Positions 10,601 through 19,268 of a DNA stretch of 64,000 bases are shown here, one piece after another. The stretch spans positions 834,001 to 898,000 of the forward strand of contig NZ_CP118735.1 of NCBI RefSeq assembly GCF_032595075.1, written 5' to 3'. The notes under the pieces were generated by a model. The model did no database searches. It was not told the origin of the DNA and saw only the letters and a program-made list of their open reading frames with translations. Numbering within the stretch: position 1 is the first letter of the stretch; every line of letters starts with the position of its first letter. The position numbers and the translations under genes were made by a program. The stretch comes from Streptococcus sp. 29887 (GTDB taxonomy: Bacteria > Bacillota > Bacilli > Lactobacillales > Streptococcaceae).

Positions 10601-10609
10601 TGCTATAAT
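10601..10609 (+). promoter_or_regulatory. Extended -10 promoter of the amidase gene
   Basis: TGCTATAAT (-10 at 10604-10609). A second TATAAT lies at 10572-10577. The implied 5' leader is about 135 nt. Confidence 0.6.
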
Positions 10610-10663
10610 TAAAATTGTATAATTATAGAAGGTGGGTGGTAGTTTTCTATACCAATATTGAAC

Positions 10664-10734
10664 AGTATGCTTTGCAAATGTATTTGCGAGCATACTAGAA
10701 TACTCAAGAAACTTTTCGAGGTGAGAAGTTTCTT
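10664..10734 (+). promoter_or_regulatory. Two-hairpin 5' untranslated leader of the amidase gene
   Basis: Hairpin 1: AGTATGCT (10664-10671)/AGCATACT (10689-10696) with inner GCAAA/TTTGC. Hairpin 2: perfect AAGAAACTT (10706-10714)/AAGTTTCTT (10726-10734), ending 6 nt before the AAGGAGG site. Neither has a T-run, so mRNA stability or translation control is more likely than termination. Confidence 0.55.
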
Positions 10735-10750
10735 AGAAAAGGAGGAATTA

Positions 10751-13700
10751 GTGAAAAAGATAATTGTATTCCTTTCACTTTGCACATTGGTCTTAAGTAG
10801 TCAAGTTGTTCATGCTGATGCTGAAAATGTAACGCCTCAGAATGCTATTGCGGAAGTTGTAGCCAATTCTAGCGGACAGCCATCAGTCGAGCAAGAAAAT
10901 AGTTACTCGACTACTTTGGAGAATGTAACAGAGGAAAACGAATCAGGTTCAGCACAGCTTAACTCGACTAGCTCTACAGTTGCAAGTTCATCATCTTCCA
11001 TTGATTTACAAGTGGAGGAAGAGGTAAGGAGTATTTCAGAGGAAGCTGATAGTTCTAATAATGCTAGCACATCCAATCTTTCGGACCTATCCGCTGGCAC
11101 TAGTACATCCAGTGTTTCTGATCAATCCACTGACACTAGCACGTCCAGTGTTTCTGATCAATCCACTGATATTAGCACGTCCAATCTTTCGGAAAGCTCT
11201 ACTGATGAAATCAGTACGTCCAGTTTTACGGCGTCTTCTACTGAAGCTAGTATTCCAAATCCGTCCACTAGAGCAAGTACTAAATCTGTAATTTCTAGTG
11301 TAACTGAAACAAGTTCAACAACTTCATCGACACAGGTTGGAACCAGTTTACGTTCGATGCCAAGAACAACTAGTCTTTCAGGCAATCTTTCAATTTCGAA
11401 TGTCAATGCCCAATCAGGTAGCTTTGATGTCCATGTTACTAATGTATCAGCTCCCCGAAGTTTGAGCAAGGTCTTGGTTCCTACTTGGACGGAAAGCAAT
11501 GGACAAGATGACATCATTTACCATACTGCAGATCGTCAATCAGACGGAAGTTACAAAGTAACGGTTCCTAATAGCAAGCATAAGTATGGCACAGGTAAGT
11601 ACCATATTCACTTGTATTATCGCGGTACGGATGGCAGTATGACCTATGTTGCTCAAACGACCACTACTTTACCAGAATTAAAGACAAGTGGTAATGTTTC
11701 GGTTTCGAATGTCAATGCCCAGTCAGGTAGCTTTGATGTCCATGTTACTAATGTATCAGCCCCACGAGGTTTGAGCAAGGTCTTGGTTCCTACTTGGACG
11801 GAAAGCAATGGACAAGATGACATCATTTACCATACTGCAGATCGTCAATCAGACGGAAGTTACAAAGTAACGGTTCCTAATAGCAAGCATAAGTATGGCA
11901 CAGGTAAGTACCATATTCACTTGTATTATCGCGGTACGGATGGCAGTATGACCTATGTTGCTCAAACGACCACTACTTTACCAGAATTAAAGACAAGTGG
12001 TAATGTTTCGGTTTCGAATGTCAATGCCCAGTCAGGTAGCTTTGATGTCCATGTTACTAATGTATCAGCCCCTCGTGGTTTAAGTAAGGTTTTGGTTCCT
12101 ACTTGGACGGAAAGCAATGGACAAGATGACATCATTTACCATACTGCAGATCGTCAATCAGACGGAAGTTACAAAGTAACGGTTCCTAATAGCAAGCATA
12201 AGTATGGCACAGGTAAGTACCATATTCACTTGTATTATCGCGGTACGGATGGCAGTATGACCTATGTTGCTCAAACGACCACTACTTTACCAGAATTAAA
12301 GACAAGTGGTAATGTTTCGGTTTCGAATGTCAATGCCCAATCAGGTAGCTTTGATGTCCATGTTACTAATGTATCAGCCCCCCGAGGTTTGAGCAAGGTC
12401 TTGGTTCCTACTTGGACGGAAAGCAATGGACAAGATGACATCATTTACCATACTGCAGATCGTCAATCAGATGGAAGTTACAAAGTAACGGTTCCTAATA
12501 GCAAGCATAAGTATGGCACAGGTAAGTACCATATTCACTTGTATTATCGCGGTACGGATGGCAGTATGACCTATGTTGCTCAAACGACCACTACTTTACC
12601 AGAATTAAAGACAAGTGGTAATGTTTCGGTTTCGAATGTCAATGCCCAATCAGGTAGCTTTGATGTCCATGTTACTAATGTATCAGCCCCACGAGGTTTG
12701 AGCAAGGTCTTGGTTCCTACTTGGACGGAAAGCAATGGACAAGATGATATCATTTACCATACTGCAGATCGTCAATCAGACGGAAGTTATAAAGTTACTG
12801 TTCCAAAGAGTAAGCATAAGTATGGCACAGGTAAGTACCATATTCACTTGTATTATCGCGGTACGGATGGCAGTATGACCTATGTTGCTCAAACGACCAC
12901 TAATCTACCACAATCATCAGCTAAGGGGACAATTTCAGCTGAATTAGTTGATGCAACAAAGGGAACATTTTCTGTATCTGTTTCTAATATTGTTGGTGCG
13001 GAGCCTATCAAAGATGTAGAGGTAGCAGTTTGGTCAGAAAAGAATTATCAAGATGATTTGAAATCTTATAGTGCAAATCGTAAAAGTGATGGAACATACC
13101 ATGTAGAGGTAGCCAAAGGACTACATAGAAATGATACAGGTACGTACCACATAGAAGTGTATTATCGATATGCAAATACTAGAGATTTAATCGGCTCTAC
13201 GACAGTAGATGTTCCATCAACACGTTCCTATACAGTTTATATTGACCCAGGTCATGGTGGTAGGGATTCGGGTGCTTCTTATGGGGGAATCCATGAGAAG
13301 AATTTAGCTATGTCTGTTTCAAATAAATTACGTGATAACCTTTTAGCACGTGGTATAAATGTATTGATGACTCGTACAGGCGATACAGATGTTGACTTCC
13401 GAACCGAACGTTCTCGTATGGCTAACGAAAGCAATGCGGACTTGTTTGTGAGTATACACTTTAATGCGACGGGTATTGGTGTACAATCGACAGTAAAAGG
13501 AATTGAGACCTACTGGTATCAGTATGATCCTGAGTATCAGCCGAAAATCAATCAAGATAAACACAATGATCCAACACGCTTAGCTGAAAGCGAAATCTTA
13601 GCTGTAAAAGTTCAATCGAACTTAATCAAGGAAACAGGTGCGACTGACCGAGGTGTCAGAAGAGAAACCTTTGCAGTACTGAGAGAAACGGCCATTCCAG

Positions 13701-13837
13701 CGATTTTAGTAGAACTTGGTTTTATGGATAATCCATCTGAACTGGCTGTCATTAAGGAAGAGAAGTACCATGTTAAACTTGCTAAGGCTTTGACGCAAGG
13801 AATTATGGATTGGTATGGTGCTGTTGGGGGAAAGTAA
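10751..13837 (+). CDS. Secreted N-acetylmuramoyl-L-alanine amidase with GBS Bsp-like repeats
   Basis: Cell-wall hydrolase cutting the MurNAc-L-Ala bond. 1028 residues from GTG 10751, chosen for its AAGGAGG at 10739-10745 and because the signal peptide begins there (KKIIVFLSLCTLVLSSQVVHA). Then a Ser/Thr-rich linker (~35-205), five nearly identical 103-residue GBS Bsp-like repeats, a sixth divergent one (~723-823), and a C-terminal Amidase_3 domain with zinc ligands in DPGHGG, IHEKN and SIHFN and catalytic Glu in LVELGF. It ends GAVGGK-stop where a glucosaminidase continues in the -1 frame (see 13828-13834), so a longer product is possible. The N-terminal linker also has short DNA repeats (11090-11190). 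Confidence 0.93.
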   Translation: MKKIIVFLSLCTLVLSSQVVHADAENVTPQNAIAEVVANSSGQPSVEQENSYSTTLENVTEENESGSAQLNSTSSTVASSSSSIDLQVEEEVRSISEEADSSNNASTSNLSDLSAGTSTSSVSDQSTDTSTSSVSDQSTDISTSNLSESSTDEISTSSFTASSTEASIPNPSTRASTKSVISSVTETSSTTSSTQVGTSLRSMPRTTSLSGNLSISNVNAQSGSFDVHVTNVSAPRSLSKVLVPTWTESNGQDDIIYHTADRQSDGSYKVTVPNSKHKYGTGKYHIHLYYRGTDGSMTYVAQTTTTLPELKTSGNVSVSNVNAQSGSFDVHVTNVSAPRGLSKVLVPTWTESNGQDDIIYHTADRQSDGSYKVTVPNSKHKYGTGKYHIHLYYRGTDGSMTYVAQTTTTLPELKTSGNVSVSNVNAQSGSFDVHVTNVSAPRGLSKVLVPTWTESNGQDDIIYHTADRQSDGSYKVTVPNSKHKYGTGKYHIHLYYRGTDGSMTYVAQTTTTLPELKTSGNVSVSNVNAQSGSFDVHVTNVSAPRGLSKVLVPTWTESNGQDDIIYHTADRQSDGSYKVTVPNSKHKYGTGKYHIHLYYRGTDGSMTYVAQTTTTLPELKTSGNVSVSNVNAQSGSFDVHVTNVSAPRGLSKVLVPTWTESNGQDDIIYHTADRQSDGSYKVTVPKSKHKYGTGKYHIHLYYRGTDGSMTYVAQTTTNLPQSSAKGTISAELVDATKGTFSVSVSNIVGAEPIKDVEVAVWSEKNYQDDLKSYSANRKSDGTYHVEVAKGLHRNDTGTYHIEVYYRYANTRDLIGSTTVDVPSTRSYTVYIDPGHGGRDSGASYGGIHEKNLAMSVSNKLRDNLLARGINVLMTRTGDTDVDFRTERSRMANESNADLFVSIHFNATGIGVQSTVKGIETYWYQYDPEYQPKINQDKHNDPTRLAESEILAVKVQSNLIKETGATDRGVRRETFAVLRETAIPAILVELGFMDNPSELAVIKEEKYHVKLAKALTQGIMDWYGAVGGK
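11372..12916 (+). repeat. Five tandem 309-bp repeats in the amidase gene
   Basis: Unit boundaries taken at 11372, 11681, 11990, 12299 and 12608, each exactly 309 bp (103 codons). Units differ at only a few bases; most changes fall around the 'tcagccccacgaggtttgag' stretch and in the last unit. A sixth, diverged unit follows to about 13222. Confidence 0.93.
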
Positions 13838-14394
13838 TTAACTCTGGACAATCATTCCAAAAGGCATATTCTAATGAAGAAACGAGCCGACTGGTTTCTA
13901 CCAAAGCTATTGCGGCTCAAATGAATGATGTTCAGAAGTCGTTCGTAGAAGCGTTGAAACCAGCTGTTGTTTCAGTATCTAAGAAGACAGGTATTGTACC
14001 AAGTATTATTTTAGCGCAAGCTATTTTAGAAAGTGCTTGGGGAACCTCGAAACTAGCAAAAGAAGCCAATAATTTATTTGGAATAAAGGTTGGACAAAAC
14101 TGGCAAGGCGAAACTTTTGAGGTTGAAACACGAGAATTTCGTAATGGTACTTCTGTGACTGAAAAAGCAAGTTTTAGATCCTATAAATCAGTAGCTGATA
14201 GTGTGACGGATTATGGTAATTTTTTTACATCAACTCCGTGGAGAACAAAAAATTATCAGGAATTTCGAACAGCGACTAATTATGTAGATGCAGCAAATGC
14301 TCTGCAAAAGTCTGGATATGCTACTGACCCTCAGTATAGTGAAAAAATAAAATCAGTTATTGAACGTTATGCACTAAATAAATTGGATTCTTAG
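13810..14394 (+). CDS. Glucosaminidase domain (LytG/FlgJ-type), probably the C-terminal part of the amidase
   Basis: The open frame holds a mannosyl-glycoprotein endo-beta-N-acetylglucosaminidase domain: VPSIILAQAILESAWGTSKLAKEANNLFGIK with the catalytic Glu, then SFRSYKSVADSVTDYGNFF and YATDPQYSEKIKSVIERY. There is no signal peptide, and the only ATG before the domain that precedes the conserved part (13810) lies inside the amidase gene; no good ribosome site is seen. It therefore makes sense mainly as a fusion to the secreted amidase, reached by -1 slippage at 13828-13834 or, in other isolates, by one extra G in the G5 run. The fused product would be about 1214 residues. Confidence 0.8.
   Translation: MVWCCWGKVINSGQSFQKAYSNEETSRLVSTKAIAAQMNDVQKSFVEALKPAVVSVSKKTGIVPSIILAQAILESAWGTSKLAKEANNLFGIKVGQNWQGETFEVETREFRNGTSVTEKASFRSYKSVADSVTDYGNFFTSTPWRTKNYQEFRTATNYVDAANALQKSGYATDPQYSEKIKSVIERYALNKLDS
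13828..13834 (+). promoter_or_regulatory. Candidate -1 programmed frameshift site
   Basis: In the amidase frame the codons are GGG GGA AAG TAA; the heptamer G-GGA-AAG is the X-XXY-YYZ form GGGAAAG, the same sequence used for -1 slippage in the lambda G/GT genes. The stop is the very next codon. Slipping back one base gives GGG AAA GTA ATT and runs into the glucosaminidase frame for 186 more codons. No clear downstream pseudoknot or close upstream SD-like stimulator was seen. Confidence 0.55.
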
Positions 14395-14404
14395 TTTTTA
14401 TTAT

Positions 14405-14443
14405 AGAAAGAACTCTTGCTACAAAGTAGCAAGAGTTCTTTCT
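14405..14443. terminator. Bidirectional terminator
   Basis: Perfect 18-bp hairpin (14405-14422 with 14426-14443, loop AAA). It serves the hydrolase gene from the left and the minus-strand gene ending at 14445 from the right. Confidence 0.88.
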
Positions 14444-14444
14444 G

Positions 14445-16997
14445 TTATTCAAAAAATTCTAGTTTTGTCTGTTTATCAATAGCATTATTATATTCTAATT
14501 GGAGGTAGGTTTGGTAAATAGGCAGTTCCTCAATATTATCAATAGCTTTTCCAGTGGTATCTAGATTACCCCAGCTTGTTAGGATAGGCATTGACTTTTG
14601 TGCTTCATCCAAAAACTGGTGGTAGCCTGTCCGAGGTAATGGATACTTAGATTCAGCTAGTATGGACATTAAATAAGGGACTAAATAGTTAGGACTGATA
14701 GTTGTATTTTCCTTTTTAGGGATATCGAAGTTTGCCCAAATAACAAATGGAGTTGTATATTTGGCGGATGGACTATTTGTATCCATAAATTGAGTGTAGA
14801 ACTCTTGACTTAAAGTTGGCTGATGATCACCATACATAATAATGACAGTTGGTTCTTTATATGTACTGAAAAAAGAAATGAGATCCGCGAAAGCTTCGTC
14901 GGTATGTTTCATGCTTGTTAGGAATTCGGTTTCAGCTAAATAATCTGACGTAGAACCATTGATACTAACTTCCCTAGTGTAAGAGCTTTCGCTAGTTAAA
15001 TAACCACCGTGTCCTTGCATTGTTACAACGAAGCTAAAGAGAGGGTTACTTCCTTTTTGAGAATAAAGTTTTTTCAAGTTATTAAATAAAAATTGATCAG
15101 ATGGCCAATTTCTTTCAGTTGTTAAAGTTGAAAGAGTGTCTATACCAGGTTCTGAATCTAGGAAGTAGGACTTGTTGAAACCTAGAAGTGGATATACGGT
15201 TTTACGATTATAGTTATTCCCGGATTGAGGGTGCATAGCCACAGTATCATATTGCTGATTTTGAAGATAGGTTGCAAAAGAAGGGCGTTCTTGATTGATA
15301 ATCTGTTGATATGGAAATAGATTGGATGACAACAAACTAATGGGATTGCTTGTTAGAACCTCGTATTCAGTATTTGCAGTACCTCCTCCATAAACAGATA
15401 CATTTAAAGTACCATGGATAGCATTGTCCTTCAGAGCATGTTGGTTTGCTAATGGATTAGGCTGTAGGTTAATGCCCTTTAGCTTAGAAAAATCAGCTTG
15501 TGATTCATTTTGGATGAAAATAATATTTGGTTGGGCTTCTTGATTTACAATTTCAGTCGGATATTTTTCAAAAATGCTGCCTAGTGTTGAAGTGGTATAA
15601 CCTTTTGGTTTTGATATTTTACTATCTTCATAGAAAGAAGCGAGCGAGAGTGGTAAGCCGTATTCACCGTATGTGACATACATTTTCCAATAATTTAAAT
15701 CAATGCTTACTTTATTGACTACTGCTCGATTGATAAATGGTATGAGTGTGAAAATGGCTAAGTATCCTATCAACAAATGAATGCAACGCTTTGTCCATTT
15801 CATGTGATAGACTTTTTTTGAGTTAGGGAATGGAACAAGTGTTTGTATATTGGATTTTGGCAGGCAGCTGTAGTAGGTAATTAGGATAAAACAGAAGATT
15901 ATGCTTTGTAACATCCGATTATTAAAAGTAATGGCTACGCTAGATGCAATATTTAAGCCGTCTTCTAATTGGAAAATATTATAAAAGAGTAGTGGGGTTC
16001 CGCGACTTTCAATCATCATTTGATTGCTAATTCCCAACAAGATAGAACTCACAAGGATGAGTATACTAGCAAGTCGCAAATTAAATATGAACGATAATAA
16101 AATATAGAATAGTCCAATAATCAATGCATTATAGACGATATTTTCTTGTGAAAGTGTGGAAAATTGACTGTAGCTATTTTCGATAAGAAATAGAGAAAGT
16201 AGCGGGAGTGAGGTAAATGACAGGATGTTGGTAATAAACTTAGAAAAACGGATAAGCTTAAAGTGAACTTGCTGATAACCTAGAAAACTAGCGAAAATGA
16301 GAGTGGTGAGTGAAAACAGTAGCGATTGTAGTTCACTTTGATTAAAACTAGAGTTGAACAAAACGAGCTCATTCCGATAGAATAGTGGATAAATGAATTC
16401 AATAATGAAATATTGACTTGCTAATAAGAGGGTTAGAGATAAAAGTTTCCATTTTCTAATTTTCCACAGACTATTCCTTGTAATAAATAGGAATAGTCCA
16501 CATGCCAGAATTAGCAGCTGTAAGTACCAGAGGAAATTTTGGTTACTAAACTGTATTTTGGTAGGTAGGGAGATGAAAACCAAGTTTTTATGTTTATCAC
16601 CTTTGGAAGTATTTATTGTTCGGACTAATTCATTATCTACATAAATGCGAATATATTTATCCTTCTCACCTACCCTGTATTCAAAGCTAATGGACTTTAC
16701 AGGAATTGATAAATCGAACTCCATAACATTATTCTTGGTTTGCGATATATAAAAAGTATCGACTACATTTTGTGTGACAATATACCATTCGTTTTTGACG
16801 ACGGATTCGCTAGAAATGTATTTTCCGTTCAATTGAATACTATCAATGTATTGCTGAGTTTCATTTGCTTCAATACGAACCTTACCACTATTTTTGGAAA
16901 CACCTAATTCTTTTTGGATGATATTGGTATAGTTAATGAATAGAATGCACAGGCAAAGTGTCAAGGAAATAGATATAAGCTTCTTTAGTAATTTCAT
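14445..16997 (-). CDS. LtaS/GacH-type phosphoglycerol transferase (sulfatase-fold membrane protein)
   Basis: 850 residues: an N-terminal membrane segment (~7-25), an extracytoplasmic beta-rich region (~30-150), a block of about ten hydrophobic segments (~155-430), then an outward-facing sulfatase-like catalytic domain (~485-800). Active-site features are NIIFIQNESQADF (~489), YGGGTANTEYEVL with the likely nucleophile Thr (~537) and MYGDHQPTL (~720). Simple LtaS has five membrane segments; this larger form and its position beside the rhamnan cluster fit GacH/SccH, which put glycerol phosphate on rhamnan side chains. That role is inferred from architecture and place. Start at ATG 16997. Confidence 0.85.
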   Translation of the reverse strand: MKLLKKLISISLTLCLCILFINYTNIIQKELGVSKNSGKVRIEANETQQYIDSIQLNGKYISSESVVKNEWYIVTQNVVDTFYISQTKNNVMEFDLSIPVKSISFEYRVGEKDKYIRIYVDNELVRTINTSKGDKHKNLVFISLPTKIQFSNQNFLWYLQLLILACGLFLFITRNSLWKIRKWKLLSLTLLLASQYFIIEFIYPLFYRNELVLFNSSFNQSELQSLLFSLTTLIFASFLGYQQVHFKLIRFSKFITNILSFTSLPLLSLFLIENSYSQFSTLSQENIVYNALIIGLFYILLSFIFNLRLASILILVSSILLGISNQMMIESRGTPLLFYNIFQLEDGLNIASSVAITFNNRMLQSIIFCFILITYYSCLPKSNIQTLVPFPNSKKVYHMKWTKRCIHLLIGYLAIFTLIPFINRAVVNKVSIDLNYWKMYVTYGEYGLPLSLASFYEDSKISKPKGYTTSTLGSIFEKYPTEIVNQEAQPNIIFIQNESQADFSKLKGINLQPNPLANQHALKDNAIHGTLNVSVYGGGTANTEYEVLTSNPISLLSSNLFPYQQIINQERPSFATYLQNQQYDTVAMHPQSGNNYNRKTVYPLLGFNKSYFLDSEPGIDTLSTLTTERNWPSDQFLFNNLKKLYSQKGSNPLFSFVVTMQGHGGYLTSESSYTREVSINGSTSDYLAETEFLTSMKHTDEAFADLISFFSTYKEPTVIIMYGDHQPTLSQEFYTQFMDTNSPSAKYTTPFVIWANFDIPKKENTTISPNYLVPYLMSILAESKYPLPRTGYHQFLDEAQKSMPILTSWGNLDTTGKAIDNIEELPIYQTYLQLEYNNAIDKQTKLEFFE

Positions 16998-17154
16998 TTT
17001 TATTTGTATTATTCTAATAGTTAGTTATTTCTTGGTAAAAACCAGTATACATTATATCAAATTTTTCTCATTAACTCAAAATTTCTCAATGACTTGTTTG
17101 AGGAAGAACTCACACCAAGTCAGGTTGTCTATAGGAAAAAAAATGAAAAAATGG

Positions 17155-17160
17155 TATAAT
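17155..17160 (+). promoter_or_regulatory. -10 box of the rhamnan cluster
   Basis: GGTATAAT preceded by T-G-G context; 31 bp before the ATG at 17192. The 16998-17191 gap otherwise holds no gene I can support. Confidence 0.55.
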
Positions 17161-17191
17161 GAAAAGAACTGCAATTTGATGGAGAGGATAC

Positions 17192-18340
17192 ATGAAACAC
17201 ATTTTTATCATCGGTAGTCGTGGTTTACCTGCCCAGTACGGAGGTTTTGAAACCTTTGTCGAGCAACTGGTTTCCAACCAAGTAAGCCCCAATATCCGCT
17301 ACCATGTGGCCTGTCTATCTGACAGCAGTCACCATCAGCATTCAGAATATAAGGGAGCCGATTGTTTCACTATCAATCCTCCCAAACTAGGTCCGGCTCG
17401 CGTCATTGCCTACGACATGATGGCCATTTCCTATGCGCTAGAACTGGTGAAAGCTCAACAGATGGAGCGACCTATTTTCTATATTTTGGGAAATACCATA
17501 GGTGGCTTTATTGGTCCCTTTGCTAAGAAGATTCACTCTGTAGGCGGGACCTTATTTGTCAATCCTGACGGTCTAGAATGGAAGCGGACAAAGTGGTCCA
17601 AACCAGTTCAATCCTATCTCAAGTATGCTGAAAAAATCATGGCAAAACATGCAGATTTGCTGATTGCCGATAATGAAGGCATTGAAGACTACATTCAGAC
17701 TGCCTATCCAGGTACTCAGACACGATTCATCGCTTACGGAACGGATTTAAGTCCGACAGACTATCAAGCGGATAGCCAAGCTGTTTTAGATTTTTTTGGA
17801 CAATGGAACTTGACTGAAAAGGGCTATTATTTGATTATCGGTCGTTTTGTTCCTGAAAATAATTATCTGACAGCTATCAAGGAATTCATGGCTAGTTCGA
17901 CTGAGCGTGATTTGGTCATCGTTGCCAATCATGAGGGTTCTGCTTATTTCCAAAAGCTTGAAGAGGAAACAGATTTTTCACGGGATAAACGGATTAAATT
18001 TGTCGGAACTGTCTATGATAGTAATCTGCTCAAGTATCTTCGCAATCAATGCCGTGCCTATATTCATGGACATGAAGTAGGAGGCACGAACCCTAGCCTG
18101 CTCGAGGCTTTGGCTCAGACCAACGAAAATCTCGTTCTAGGTGTTGATTTTAACCAGAAAGTAGCCCTGAATGGCGCTCGTTACTGGTCTAAGGAGCAGG
18201 GTAATCTGTCTGAACTGATTGACAGGATTGATGGACAAGCAGAAGCAGAGGAACTTGGACGGATTGCCAAAGAGCACATGAGTACTGCTTATACTTGGGA
18301 AAAGATAGTCCAAGAATACGAGGAATTATTTTTACAATGA
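17192..18340 (+). CDS. rgpA: Rhamnan-initiating rhamnosyltransferase (RgpA/GacB family)
   Basis: 382 residues. The start FIIGSRGLPAQYGGFETFVEQLV is the DUF1972/GT4 signature of RgpA/GacB, which adds the first rhamnose to the lipid-linked GlcNAc primer at the inner membrane face. The GT4 C-terminal donor site is visible as IHGHEVGGTNPSLLEALA with the EX7E-type glutamates. ATG with GGAG 8 nt upstream. It overlaps the next gene by 4 bp (ATGA). First gene of the transcription unit. Confidence 0.9.
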   Translation: MKHIFIIGSRGLPAQYGGFETFVEQLVSNQVSPNIRYHVACLSDSSHHQHSEYKGADCFTINPPKLGPARVIAYDMMAISYALELVKAQQMERPIFYILGNTIGGFIGPFAKKIHSVGGTLFVNPDGLEWKRTKWSKPVQSYLKYAEKIMAKHADLLIADNEGIEDYIQTAYPGTQTRFIAYGTDLSPTDYQADSQAVLDFFGQWNLTEKGYYLIIGRFVPENNYLTAIKEFMASSTERDLVIVANHEGSAYFQKLEEETDFSRDKRIKFVGTVYDSNLLKYLRNQCRAYIHGHEVGGTNPSLLEALAQTNENLVLGVDFNQKVALNGARYWSKEQGNLSELIDRIDGQAEAEELGRIAKEHMSTAYTWEKIVQEYEELFLQ

Positions 18341-19266
18341 AAGTAAACATACTGATGTCAACCTATAATGGTCAACAGTTCTTGGCTGAGCAAATTCGCT
18401 CTATCCAAGAGCAGACTTTTTCGGATTGGACATTATTGATTCGAGATGATGGTTCCAGTGACCAAACGAAGGACCTGCTACAAGATTTTGCAAGACAGGA
18501 CAGTCGTATCCGCCTGATAGATGTTGAGGAACAAAACAATCTTGGAGTGATAAAAAGTTTTCATCGCCTGGTTCAGTATGAGAAGGCTGATTATTATTTT
18601 TTCAGCGATCAGGATGATGTCTGGTTGCCTGACAAGCTGGAAGTAAGTTTGCAGGAAGCCCGATTATATCCGACTGACCAGCCTCTGATGGTCTATATGG
18701 ATTTGACCGTCGTCAATCAAGACCTCCAAGTCATGACAGAGAGCATGATCCGTTCCCAATCTCACCATGCTAATACCCAATTAGTACAGGAACTGACTGA
18801 GAATACGGTGACTGGTGGTGTTGCCATGATCAACCATACCCTAGCAGAGCTGTGGTCTGAAACAGAAGACATTTTGATGCATGACTGGTATTTAGCTTTG
18901 TTGGCCTCGGCTTTGGGTAAACTGGTTTTTATTGACAAGCCTGGAGAACTCTATCGCCAGCATGCGGATAATGTTTTGGGGGCCAGAACCCTCTCTAAAC
19001 GATTTAAAAAATGGATTCGTCCCCATATTTTATTCAAAGTTTATTGGGACTTGATTAAAAACAGTCAAAAACAAGCCAGCTTTTTGCTTGATAAACCGTT
19101 ATCGCCAGCTCATAGGGAGCTTGTTGAAGCCTTTGTGACCATCATGGATAAACCTATGCTAGAACGATATCAGACTTTGAAGAAATATGGCTTGAGAAAA
19201 AACAAGGCTTTTCACACCTTTGTGTTTACAACACTGATTGTGACAAAATTTGCTTATAAGGAATAG
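18337..19266 (+). CDS. rgpB: Rhamnosyltransferase RgpB/GacC family (GT2)
   Basis: 309 residues. GT-A fold: VNILMSTYNGQQFLAEQIRSIQEQT, IRDDGSSDQT, and FFSDQDDVWLPDKL supply the nucleotide- and metal-binding aspartates (DDG and DQDD). The HDWYLALLASALG block is typical of RgpB. Start at the ATG overlapping the rgpA stop; the open frame reaches 18295 inside rgpA without a site. It extends the polyrhamnose backbone with rgpA. Confidence 0.9.
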   Translation: MKVNILMSTYNGQQFLAEQIRSIQEQTFSDWTLLIRDDGSSDQTKDLLQDFARQDSRIRLIDVEEQNNLGVIKSFHRLVQYEKADYYFFSDQDDVWLPDKLEVSLQEARLYPTDQPLMVYMDLTVVNQDLQVMTESMIRSQSHHANTQLVQELTENTVTGGVAMINHTLAELWSETEDILMHDWYLALLASALGKLVFIDKPGELYRQHADNVLGARTLSKRFKKWIRPHILFKVYWDLIKNSQKQASFLLDKPLSPAHRELVEAFVTIMDKPMLERYQTLKKYGLRKNKAFHTFVFTTLIVTKFAYKE

Positions 19267-19268
19267 TT

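Noticed and set aside
10658..10750. N-terminal extension of the amidase
   Set aside because: It lies in the hairpin leader; the signal peptide and AAGGAGG support GTG 10751.
11158..11517. Antisense ORF across the repeat and linker region
   Set aside because: Arises from Ser/Thr codon bias of the plus-strand gene; no ribosome site or homology.
11372..12916. CRISPR array
   Set aside because: The repeats are 309-bp coding units without spacers. No other array-like pattern was found in the window.
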